Shown here piece after piece: positions 27,159-38,116 of a stretch of 64,000 nucleotides of DNA. This DNA comes from Stratiolaelaps scimitus. Its lineage: Eukaryota > Arthropoda > Arachnida > Mesostigmata > Laelapidae. The stretch's first letter is position 1; the number at the start of each line of letters is the position of its first letter. The stretch lies in contig JABWDB010000004.1 of assembly GCA_019614645.1 (NCBI GenBank), positions 17,112,001 to 17,176,000 on the forward strand, given 5' to 3'. The notes beneath the pieces were generated by a model. It ran no database searches and was not told the origin of the DNA. It worked only from the letters and a program-made list of their open reading frames with translations. Position numbers and translations under genes: made by a program.

Positions 27159-27257
27159 AACTGTTTTTCGAGCTGACCCTCAGCTGTTCCCCTATCTGAC
27201 ACGCCTCAGCTCTTGACCTTTTAGGTATTACTATGAGGATCTGTCGGGGCCACCTTA
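27159..27257 (-). mobile_element. 5'-truncated copy of the same SINE
   Basis: The segment from about 27172 to 27256 matches the 3' body of the 34 kb SINE (for example CTGTCGGGGCC, TTAGGTATT and GCTGACCCTCAG shared; roughly 75-80 percent by eye). The tRNA head is absent. A perfect 12-base direct repeat, TCATCCACATTA, flanks it at 27147-27158 and 27258-27269, as expected for a target-site duplication around a 5'-truncated retroposed copy. Confidence 0.7.
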
Positions 27258-27495
27258 TCATCCACATTAGCTCAACAGTATCGCGAGCTATAAAGAAGGC
27301 CCCGTTAGGAGAAGGTAAATCTCCTCACGGCAGATCAATCTGCCAATCATTTCCGTTTCAGGGTTGAATGAGCCCATTGGGTTCGTAGATTCGCCAATTG
27401 TAACGGATTTCTAGATAGGCACGTATTCTTGCTGTGGAATTCAAACTTCGAACATAGTACAGCCCAGTTGTAGTAGCAGCGTAATGTCGTTGTTC

Positions 27496-27517
27496 ATATA
27501 TATATATATATATATAT
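27496..27517. repeat. (AT)n microsatellite
   Basis: Twenty-two bases of AT repeat. Confidence 0.9.
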
Positions 27518-29653
27518 GTGCAAGCAGCTCATTTTTATTTACAAAATGCATTGATTAATGTGGATCTTTCGTTATTTAGATAGACATAAAAACTACAATA
27601 CATTTATGGTTCACCTGTCACTGCTATCATTCAGTGACTCCCTTCAGTTTTCAATCGGCTCTATAGAATAGTAAAAAAATGTGACGGTCTATTTGAAATC
27701 TTTATGTTTTCATATTGCTTGTATATTTAGTATTGTTTAATAGCAATACGATTTCTATAACATGAAGGCATAGTTCATGAGGTCGTATAATTTTCCTGTA
27801 AAATCCTAGTACCAGGATTTTGCGTTGGCTCATATCCGGCCCGAACTTTGAGATGAGGCTTCATTATGGACGTGGAATTGTTTTGTCTGGCGATAGGTAC
27901 AGCGGCTCATATTTCCTATTTCTTCGGAAGAAGCTCATTTGAACTCGGGATTGTAATTACTATCATTCTAGGGCTAAAATCAAGAGTCTAGAAACTCGAG
28001 ATACCGTCTATGTTCTGTGCGGCGCGGCACAATTGTCAACAAACGAATCTCTCAAATTTCTGTAAATCAAACCTAATTATTGCGCGTGTCAGCATTACAC
28101 TCCCGTCAACACGCGATTACTGTCTGCAGCAATAAACGCGTTAGCGAGAGTATGGACGTTGAGAGGATTCAACCCTGAACAAAAACAATAAATGTGCTGT
28201 TAGTCGTACTGGTTACAACGACGAATCGGGGCAAACAATTATGCGGTTCGCAAGTCCCATGCACGGGACGCGTATATACCGTCCATTCGCGGTAAAGGCA
28301 ATTATAGCAGTGCGGTTTATATTACTCATTTCTATGTGAACCTTTATTCTATATATTGTATTATTATGCATTATACTGGTGTTCTGTCTATTTATATTCA
28401 CTAGGGTAGGCGGCAATCCTGGAGCTGGACTGGTGGGTTCTTTTTGATTGTTGGAACTAGATAAAGGTGCTGATGAGAAACAAAGAAACCCCGTTGTTCG
28501 CTTGATGCTCTTTGTCACCTTGTTGAACTCTGTGCGCCATTCGCGCTGTGTAACTAATTGCTGAAGGTGAACCAGGACGAGGCGCAACGGTTTACGGTGG
28601 CGTGCGCCGTTCGAATGGGCACACGGTGTTCACATTTATTTCATCGTATGGGTGTAGGAAAACGAAATGAAAACGAACGTGAGATGCGACGTAAAATATG
28701 GGTAGTATATAAGTAGAATATCTGCTCGTTTGAGTGTAATGTTTCGCATCAGTAGGCAGCGCCAATGTAATTAGTGTTTGACGCAATATTGGCAATGTAT
28801 AATATTAGGATGAACCCTTCCTAAAACTGGGATTGTCATGACAAGCATAACTTGCCCTCTTTGGGACCTGTCATCTGCTCTTCCCGTCTTGTCCTGAGAA
28901 TCCATGTCTAAGAACGAAATTGGCTGACATACTACTATTGGGTCAATGGAAGTATGTAGATGACGGACAGGAAAATAACGATACGAAGGAGCGAATTAAC
29001 TAAAACGTTGTTGATTAATTAGTGCAGTTAACAGCGTTCAAGACAAATAACATATGTTTGCAACATGGGCTCACCGAGGAAATACAGCCGTAAATCGTGA
29101 ATGGAAAACACCGAGCGACATCTCACTTCCAATCGATCCCACGGAACGAAGGACGTCTCGCCATGCTACTGTATTTGCGAAGCCTTTCGGCGTTAACGAG
29201 TCTAGTTCCCACGCTCTATAACTGCAGCTCCGTAAATAATATAAAAAATAGTATGCACTGATAATAAATATAACAGCAAAGAATAATAAATATACACAAC
29301 GCATGCATAGAGCACAGGCAATAATGTTCCAACGTATGCTAATAATTATATAATGATGTAGGCTGTATCTGATTAAACGCATGGCCCACAAATGCATCTG
29401 ATCACTACAAAAAAGTTGACTAAAGTTGACTGTCACTTGATTTTTTTTAATTTCACAGAATTTCGACCCGGGAAACCAACCTCGACATTCTCTGGGAGCG
29501 AATGTCGATGTCCTCTATATCTAACGAAACGTCTCTTTGGAGATATGCAATGCCGCCGTTGGAATCTCTTTAGTGCCGACAGACTCTTGAAGTTAATAGG
29601 GGGGTCGTCAGTGGAGTCAGTTTTTATAGCGTTCACTAACGAGCATATATATG

Positions 29654-29660
<7 letters not shown>

Positions 29661-29730
<70 letters not shown>
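29661..29730. repeat. Long (AT)35 microsatellite
   Basis: Seventy bases of pure AT dinucleotide, with degenerate AT/GT repeats from 29645. The longest simple repeat in the window; length in the assembly may be inexact. Confidence 0.95.
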
Positions 29731-29733
<3 letters not shown>

Positions 29734-31797
29734 AAGCTCCCAGCCCTTGACGTGGCGAGACTGGACAAGCGAGAGTGATGCCGTTAAGTGGGCGCCCCCA
29801 TCTCCAGCAGAGATATGTTATTCAATCAAACAAATGCCTAGCGAAATTTATATCATACAACTGTGCACTATATACATATCTCGTTGAACATCTCACTGAT
29901 TTTAATTCGCAGTGACCTTGAAATGTGCGCCCTTGTAAAATTGGACAAGCCTGAATGTGAACGTCACGCAAGGCATTATCCGACACGTGGTTTCGAGGAC
30001 GACGACTTGTACAGGGCGAACAACGAAACAATAGTGATACCTCTTCTCTCATCTGTCGACGACCAGAGACAGAAGTATGATCACCTTGGCGGACCGACCA
30101 TGTCGTAGAGATACGGTGTACCGCGATGCGATAACCTTGTTCTTCTGAAGAATACAAGGCTGTTATGAGTGGGAGGATGATTCGTGGAATTCCCTTTCGG
30201 AGGTCATCGTTCCAAGTATAGATAAAAGTCTTCGCGCATTTTGTTTCAATTTGGAACTATCGTGAATTTGCAGTGATTTGACGATTTCGCGGCAATTTCA
30301 ATCTGACCTAGGATAAATGCATCAAAAACATCTCTTGTTTTCGTTCCGCCAGATGTCTACATATAAGAATAGATTCGCATGTATAATAGTCGTTGGCAGT
30401 CCCTTGGTGCGTAGCCACTATCGCAATCTGTTAAGGCGCACGTGAGATCTGTTGGCATTCGCATGGCAACTGTCTTTAGTAGTCACTCATGCAGGCCAAA
30501 CATGTGACCCGTGCATTGTTTTGGTTGAGGCCTTTACCGAAGACACAGGGTCGCGTCTGGCGACGTGAGCCTGATAATGACGATCGAGTGAGCATTCTAA
30601 ATGCATGTGAGTATATTGTTTTATAAGTGACGCTATATGGTGTGGCCTTGCGGTGACTCTTCTTCACAGCCAGCAGGAAGACGTCAGAAGTATATATAAA
30701 AAGAGAGACTACAATATGATAGGATTGAGTAATGACGCGTGTTTGTGGACCTGACGTTCGTGCGGGGCGGCATATACATTTTCGCGAACATTTACTATGG
30801 AAGACAATTGTGAATCAGATGTATTTGGTAACAACGTTAACTCTCGAACCGAGGTGTTGTTCTGATGTTGAGAAGTGGTCAGGGAGGATGGGTAATGACG
30901 CTAGTGTCACCTCGGTGTAAAATAGCTCTTTATTGAATTACAACAATGGTATATGTCACTCCATGGGGAGTGTCTGCCCTCTAGCTTTTTATAGTCAGTG
31001 ACATTTCCTATATATATATATATTTCGACTACTGGCAAACGAATAAATTATATCAAACACAGAAACAGCCTTGGGCATGGGTGGTTTGATGATACCAGAT
31101 GACGATTGCATGCAATATCCACACGAGATCGACTTCTTTAGTTGCAGTAGACTGAATATGTACATACCGCTACTAATACTGTCATATTCGAACAAACAGC
31201 CTCACTTGAGATCTAAATAGAGATCGTCTCAGTATGTCCTATCTGGACCAGTTGCCTGCAGAGTCTATGTCGATCTGTCAGAATATTATTTTTATTTTTT
31301 CACATTTTTTGAATCATATACATATGTTCGACGTCGAGCATGATTATTTTTGTTACGACATTTTGAAATAACGAGAAACGCGTTCTATATTTTAGAGCGC
31401 TTTATGTATTCCTATCCTATATTGTTACTTCATCTTTGTCCATGCATTTTCGAGTGCACGATTCATTGTTACAACGAATGTCGGCTCTGTTGCTTAACAA
31501 ACTAATCGAGTTATGGCTGCACGGTGGTGTTTCACCTTTGCTGCGATCTACGTTGGAAACTTATACAGTGAAATGTGTCTCGGATTTTTAAAATTATAAT
31601 TTAATAGCGTAATTGGGCTTGTACATAATGACAGCTTCGATTGCTCAAGAAACCACTTCCATTCCAGTGGGTCAAAATTATAATAGCGAAGCGTATCTCT
31701 AAATCATATTAAGAAATACTAGACTCCACTCATTTAGTTCATAAGTAATGAAGTTCAAAAGCCCGAAGTTTTGCGCAAGACCCCTTACTAGAAAACA

Positions 31798-31814
31798 GTG
31801 TGTGTGTGTGTGTG
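31798..31814. repeat. (GT)n microsatellite
   Basis: Seventeen bases of alternating GT, downstream of the exchanger 3' end. Confidence 0.8.
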
Positions 31815-31968
31815 GGCGCGGAGTTTAGGTTAGCATCCCGGAAGACAGGGTCTACGGCGTCTTACACCATAGATGTCCCATGCTGGCCAACTCGTATGAT
31901 GCGCCTGATGCTTGTGTTCGTGCATTTGATAGAACAATTTCGCCGCGAACAAAAAGCCTCCGTCTATC

Positions 31969-31974
31969 TTTATT
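31969..31974 (-). terminator. Poly(A) signal AATAAA of the exchanger gene
   Basis: A canonical AATAAA on the minus strand, 84 bases after the exchanger stop codon. It fits a short 3' UTR. Use is inferred from position only. Confidence 0.6.
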
Positions 31975-32058
31975 TATCACCCTGTAACGTATTCACTTCG
32001 AATAACAGTCTGACTCGATTTCGGTTGGTTAGAGCACAATGACGTCCTACTCGTCCTG

Positions 32059-35000
32059 TCATAAAACACCTTTGGCCTCGACAATGGCAACCGCCACCGA
32101 AGCTACCAGCATCGTGACATAGATGCCTATGAAAACAGCCCCTTGGGCTTTCGTTGAACGCCACCTATTGGCCCACAGCATGACTGGAGCGACAATCAGG
32201 AGAGACAACAGACCAGCGAAAACTGGTAGAATCGTGTAACTCCAGTCCAGTTCTAGACTCCAGTCGTCTTCCTGGGCTAAAACGATCAGATATGGGATAC
32301 CTGTGGGGAAAGAAATGTCAAAGATTCGGTTAGATGATCACTGAATCCAATTTTCAGTTGCCGGCTGTATATATCTGCGTATGTTATAGGCATTAGCGAA
32401 ATAGTACTCTTTAGTGTTTTGCTCATTTGAAATCAGTGTTAACTCTATTTGAAGTAAAAGGTATTCTTGTATTCTAACGAGCGCACAGTGATTGCTAAAA
32501 ATAGTGCAATCAATACATTCTAGCTCGCAGATGTGACAACAATATTATTGGCAATTGATGTTTATTGGGGATACCAGTGAATTTGTGTGCGCACTTCAAA
32601 CACGATATTTTTTTTTCCTGTGGAACCGTGTCGAATACCCTCACGAACCACTGATTTCATAATAATCTGATACGGAAACTTATGTCGTCTGTAGATCTAT
32701 GTACTCAGCGTTTACAGAAACAGTTTAGGGAATAACGTGGAAATATTAAAAAAAAACATTATATATATATATGTATATATATAATATTATTTATGTCGAT
32801 CTGGCTTAGCTGAATAAGCCCTATACACATTGTAGCCATATAGGGGCATGAGTATGTGTACCACGCACGTATGTTCATATGTAATGCCTGATTTGGATAG
32901 CTTTATGCGGTTGTATTGTTCTCCTGTACTTGCAGTGATGTGTCATTGCCTTGTGTTGTCTTAGAGGTTTTCGTTGAGAGTCTTCGCCATGTATTTATAT
33001 ATACCTGCGCATAAAAGTTCCAGTTGTAAACCAGAGAGGCAACATTTTGCAGCAGCGATAGCGCTTTACTTACATTTTATAATTATCCATGAAAAAAACA
33101 CCATTCTATCGAAAACATCGGACAGTTCTAGCGAATGTCTATGCAACTAATATTTTCAATAACATGTTCGTATCTAACCCAATGAACGGATCCACAATCC
33201 CGGCTATAGCTCACCAAAGCTATGGGCTTAGGGGGATTTCCCTTGAGCTTTCTATCCATTCGAGGTTAACCAAGCGGACTAGAGATGCGACACTATATTC
33301 TAGTGTAATGTGGACAATTAACAAGTACAATTAACTCCGTACCTTCTCTGGACAAAGAAAACATTACGGAATCAGTAGCGGCCGTAAGTGTAATTCGTAT
33401 CCAGAGAATTGTTACCTCTTTATGCATTATATTATTAGTCGGCTGATATAACAATCGCGCAGAGTGCAGAGAGGCAATGCCATCGCCTTGCTCGGGACAA
33501 TGTCGGCCTCGGCCCCGGTCCCCAAATAATCCCCCTCCCCAAATAATCCCTAGAAATAATTCCTAATTATTGTATGGTTGAACAAATATATATATATATA
33601 TATATATATTATTTTGTTCTATTGATCCCGCAAATGAATAACAGCAGATGAGTCTTTAGGCGCACTTGTATATACTTGATTAGGGCAAATACACGGGAAG
33701 TCTCTGACCCTCGACGCTAAAACAGATCTCGCAGGCAGAGTCGCTGTATTTTAGACGTAATTTAGAAAATCTGACTACGTCCTTGAGAATGCTATAACTG
33801 CTGCGGTGTGAGTACAAGCAATAATTCTAACCAAAATTATATAAGCAGGTTCAGCTTATATAACATTCAGTGCTATGTACGGCTTCCATAGAGAACCTAG
33901 TGGCCACGGCCGCTCAGATACCATTAGCCTATATCCATGGCGATATATTCATAAATATGTATGATGTAATGACTTTCGAGAACCTTGAGAGGGTGAGAGG
34001 TTGTCGTATTTCTCGATAGCATTTTCGTATGAGAGTAGATTAGGGATTATTTTCATATCAAGTAATTTAAGTTACCCCACATGTAATATATTACTATTTT
34101 TATTTTAGGCTGACCCTCAGCTCCGCCCTTATTTGGCAGGGCTCAACACTGAACCTTTAGGTATTCCTATGAGGACCTGTCGGGGCCAACTTTGCTGATT
34201 TTCTCAACCTAACTCGCACCTTTCAAGGACCCTCAGATAAAGAAAGACAATAGAGAGATTCTCCAAAGATTCTCTGCGTCTGATAGGATTTGATCCCAAT
34301 TCACACGTCCGCCCGGTCTAGCAGTCCAAGACGCTCACCACTAGACCATCCAGGGAACACATGTGATGTACTCTAGTACGCGGTAGGTGTCGATTACATG
34401 AAGTGTGCATTACACTTGTGTACAGTGCATGAATTTCCCAATAGTAATCGTCAAGCATATTCCGATGACACACAGCTTTGTAATTGATTCTCTCTCTCGA
34501 GCTTATATTTTCACCGCACATTGTGAAATTTTTCAAAACCTCACCTAAACCTAGCAGCATGTCGAGTAAGGTTCCACCAAAAGCGGCGGATATGGCCATC
34601 GAAGCAAATCCGTGTCTTGCGATGGTTACGTCCGTAACGAGATCACCGATACTGTTTCCCCATGACAGAACCGTTAGACCGAGAATCGACTCAGGGATGC
34701 CTAGCGTCGTCCCTATGTTCGTTAGCGTTGATACGAGCGTCTCGCAGGTCCGGTAGATCCACGCCGTTGAGGCAACGAAACCAAGAACGCCAAACAAACA
34801 ATGGTATCTCGGCTGTTCATCGTATTTCGAACAGCAAAACAGAGCGACACTTAAGCCGAGCGACGTGAGTAACACCGGGATGAACAGAGGAACTCCATCG
34901 ATGCTGTAATTTAGCCCGTACAGATACAGCACCACTGTTGGCGTAACAACACTGTGCGCCGTATTGAGAATTTTGCACCAGTTACTCTTGGGCTCGTCGT

Positions 35001-35967
35001 CATCGACCACTGGCACGGTCAAGCTAAGCACTAGATGGATGGGCAACGTTATCACGTTTTTGAGCTTCGAAAACCACTGCATCTTTCGAAATTGCGCCAA
35101 ACTCCATGGCATAACATGAAATAGGAGCTCCGCTATAACGAAATGCGCCTGCCCTTCATCTGTCAGGTGTCTACTGTCAAAGAATAGTGAGTCGTCAGCG
35201 AACGTCCCGGGTGACTTGTCCTCCTCGGACGATGTTGCGTTCGACGCCGTCAGCTCTGAAGAGCCAAGTTGCTTGCGCAGCCTGTAGATGTACTCGACCG
35301 ATGAGCTAACCGTGGTCTTGACCGAAGCGTAACTAAAGACTGAGCCCGTTTCTGTCAGCAGTGCCTCGTCTTCGCCGCCGACGATCGTCTCCGCCGATGA
35401 CCAGTGACTCACTGCGCTGACTACAGCGATGTAGACAATGTACATGCCGACGAAGGCCACGGCGTGCATGAGGTGCACCTTGTTTCGGTAGAAGACGTAG
35501 AATGTGAATATCGACCCGCTCAGATAGAAGATGATGTCCCTAGAGAATGACACCCAATCAACGGTGAACGGTGGGGCGAGGAACATTACCAGACCAGTAA
35601 CCGTTGCGCTGACGAACGCGCTCGAGCCGAACAGCTGTGTGAACACCATGGAGCTGCGACCTTGACGCACACCACTGAGAGCTGAGAAGATATCCGGGGC
35701 GCCATTTCCGAACGCCACCAGGGTCACTCCGGCCACGGTCTCCGATAGGCCAAGCTTCTTCGAGATATAAATGAGTGCCGGGCACAGATACTCATCAGCG
35801 GTTACGGCCAGCATATAGAACAGTAGCCACGTGAAGAGACTCAATATCACAAGCGGAAGATGCGGTGCCAATGGTGAGCACTCGATGAATTCGTTCATTG
35901 ACGAGATGTGGCCGATACATGTCGCCGTTGCGCTCCAGTTCGAAGCACCACTTTCTATTTCAGCCAT
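32059..35967 (-). CDS. Mitochondrial sodium/calcium exchanger (NCLX/SLC8B1 family), two coding exons in the window
   Basis: Members of this family swap Na+ (or Li+) for Ca2+ across the inner mitochondrial membrane and clear matrix calcium. Coding exons are 34545-35967 and 32059-32300. The donor reads GGTTTAG|GTGAGG and the acceptor CCCCACAG|GTATCC; joining them restores GLGIPYL in frame and ends at TGA 32059-32061. The model gives 554 residues, close to the human length. Both signature alpha repeats are visible: GNGAPDIFSA (about residues 87-96) and GNSIGDLVTD (about 437-446), separated by many hydrophobic helices and a hydrophilic loop (about 190-280). The last exon adds two more helices. 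I chose ATG 35965-35967 (G at -3 and G at +4). The frame stays open upstream to a TGA near 36118 without another ATG, so a separate signal-peptide exon further upstream is possible. Reading through the donor continues to 34318 into a SINE; that tail is intronic, not protein. The family call is firm; the exact N-terminus is not. Confidence 0.92.
32760..32783. repeat. Interrupted (AT)n microsatellite
   Basis: AT repeat with one GT interruption, inside the exchanger intron. Confidence 0.85.
33554..33586 (+). repeat. Short dispersed repeat with palindromic core, copy 2
   Basis: Same AATAATTCCTAATTATT core, then GTATGGTTGAACAAA; directly abuts an (AT)n tract. Upstream CCCCAAATAATCCC appears in two tandem partial units, unlike copy 1. 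Confidence 0.6.
33586..33609. repeat. (AT)n microsatellite next to dispersed repeat copy 2
   Basis: About 24 bases of AT repeat directly after the repeat at 33554, as if grown from its 3' end. Confidence 0.85.
34091..34358 (-). mobile_element. Full-length tRNA-derived SINE in the exchanger intron
   Basis: Read on the minus strand, the element starts GTTCCCTGGATGGTCTAGTG. It holds a perfect RNA polymerase III A box (TGGTCTAGTGG, 34338-34348) and a one-mismatch B box (GGATCAAATCC, 34286-34296) at tRNA spacing, followed by an unrelated body and an A-rich tail (CCTAAAATAAAAATAG). The head resembles tRNA-Glu at the 5' end, while the anticodon region reads GGACTGCTAGACC, nearer Ser(GCT); the parent tRNA is therefore unclear. 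A 12-base near-identical target-site duplication flanks it: ACATGTAATATA (34079-34090) and ACATGTGATGTA (34359-34370), two mismatches. Insertion by a LINE-type machinery is inferred from the duplication and tail. Confidence 0.78.
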
Positions 35968-38116
35968 ACCACCCGCTCCGTGGGGGCTCGCTTGGGCAAA
36001 ACTCGATTCTCCGAACAGTCTGGGCACACGCAAAAGCTCGCTGAGTTTGTCGAATGCGGCCAACCGCGTGCAAATGCCCGGCAGCAGTGTTATCTCGGGG
36101 GTATCCCAACCAGTCAGGACTCAAGATGTTGGTGGGTGAGAAAACAAGATTAACCAACCATACGCCAGTTCGTAGTGGAGCCAGCACCAGCCAACGGACT
36201 TTGGCTTGAATAAGGATGATGTGACAATCGCGTCTCGTTTCGATACCGCTGGAAGCAGGATTAGCGCGATGTGGCGGTCAGCGCATCATGGATAACAGTG
36301 GCGTCGATTGCATCAACACGAAATCGGTTGTTTGTCAAGCGACAAAACGACAACGATGACAATAGCGAACAGAAGAGCGGGGCTACGTAATAACAAAACA
36401 AACAGCCATTATAGGTTTCCTACGCAGTTTTGAAGCTGTTTAAAGAGACAAATTTAAAGTCTTTAGACTTTTTTAGTGTCTTAAGACTTTACTATTGTAG
36501 CTAGGAATTCGCAAATAATTATACTTTGTACCCCATAGACTGCGTATTTACAATTGCATTCCAATAAGTAGTAGTAATAATAGTAATAATAATAATATCG
36601 AATTAAAATAACTTAGATAATTGAGCATATTGTGTTGCACTCGAAATTTGTTGTGTTTTAGTCGAAATGTCTGCTTCAAGTTGAATCATCTGTTCAGCTA
36701 GTTTCGGCAAACTCGATCACGCGCTGTGGAAGCGCGATCGCCATTGGCGAACATTTGTTGATAGGTGTCCCCACCAGCTTTGAGGTCAATCGATTTTAGA
36801 AATCTACCAGTTAGCATTGTGTTGTTGCTCTTGCCAGTTGAAAAGAGACAAGGGACAAATCTCTAGTGATAGCGACTCTCTAGAACAAGTAGGTGTTGTA
36901 CTACAATTGTACTACATATTTAGTACAATTAACCATTTTCCTTAATTACGTGTACACAGTGACATCAAGTACGATGTCATCCTTGAAGTAGTGCTAGATG
37001 AATATGGCTCGCGTTCGTCTGTAACTACGAGCGCATCTGCCCGTTGCAGCGCATTCATGCACAGCTGTGCCATTCATAGTTTCACTGTCTCCGATTCACT
37101 AATTACGCCGTCTATGCCAGCCCCTTACTACATAACCTTGGCAGCGCCATTGATTCAATCCCAATTTCACAAATCATGATAGCGGTACATTGTGCTTGTT
37201 GAGTGCTGGGTAAATCTAATCTCCTATAATACCTTAAGAGCTCTGCGAGATTTGCAAAAAGTTTAGCCATCTAAACGTAGTGCACATCTTACAACAGGAT
37301 ACTCCAAGCTGGTTTGGAGTGCTCGAAAGAAGGCGACTGTTTACAGCCAGCTACTGGTTGAACCCGTTATACAAAATAATGCTGTGTTAAAATCCTTTCG
37401 TCTGAAATCAGCACGCGATGTTACTGCTAAATTAGCTGTCGAATGAGGAAGATCGTCTACTACACAATTAGAGCAGATTATACGTGTGGCCGTTTACGGT
37501 CCACCGTATTGTCACCACTCTATATTCGAACTGCTCATTATTGTATGGGACGCGGATTTTTCTATTTCAGTGTGAGAGTCAAGCATGTTAGCTATTTTGC
37601 TTTCGAGCAGGGATCGATCGCAGCCTCCATTTTGTCGGTGTTAGTAGAGGTCTACGAACGACGTTGACATTCATGGTGGTGTCCTTGATGTAAGCCGGGT
37701 AAAGCGCAAACGTGTGCCATCCGGAAGAACTCTTCTTAACAGATCCCGTTAGTGCCCTGTTATTGACGCGTCCCGGCCGTTTGCCGCCGTCCCCCCCACT
37801 AGGCAACACGTCCCATAGAAGAACGCTCGGGCGGATGCACCAGGGGAGATTCTCGCCAGATTAGATCTCTCGAAATCATTCAAGATATAATCTCCCATTC
37901 ACCGCTATAACACTTCCCTATCCATTGTGTGTTTAGCACCCTTGCCACAGCGATTTCTTTCTTTTTTTGCCCGTTATCTAGCAATTGTCAAAAATAAAAA
38001 GCCAGTTCTTACCGACTGACTCGACAGCGTTCTCTAGCGGCCCCCAACTGTGAGTCAGTGGAAGCTGGTCCAGGTATTCCTACTCTTGTCGTCACAGTGA
38101 AAGGAACATAAACGCA
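35968..38116. other. Divergent intergenic region between exchanger and sorbitol dehydrogenase
   Basis: About 2.1 kb separating two start codons that point away from each other, so it should hold both promoters and 5' UTR exons. I could not place a transcription start. No coding sequence is evident. Confidence 0.5.

Larger units (their letters stand above)
27270..31968. other. No gene recognised
   Basis: AT-rich sequence with the (AT)35 tract and no interpretable frames; ends at the exchanger poly(A) signal. Confidence 0.5.

Noticed and set aside
29392..29778. Long Tyr-Ile repeat reading frames across the AT microsatellite on both strands
   Set aside because: Products of the (AT)35 repeat, not genes. 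The same applies to the other AT tracts.
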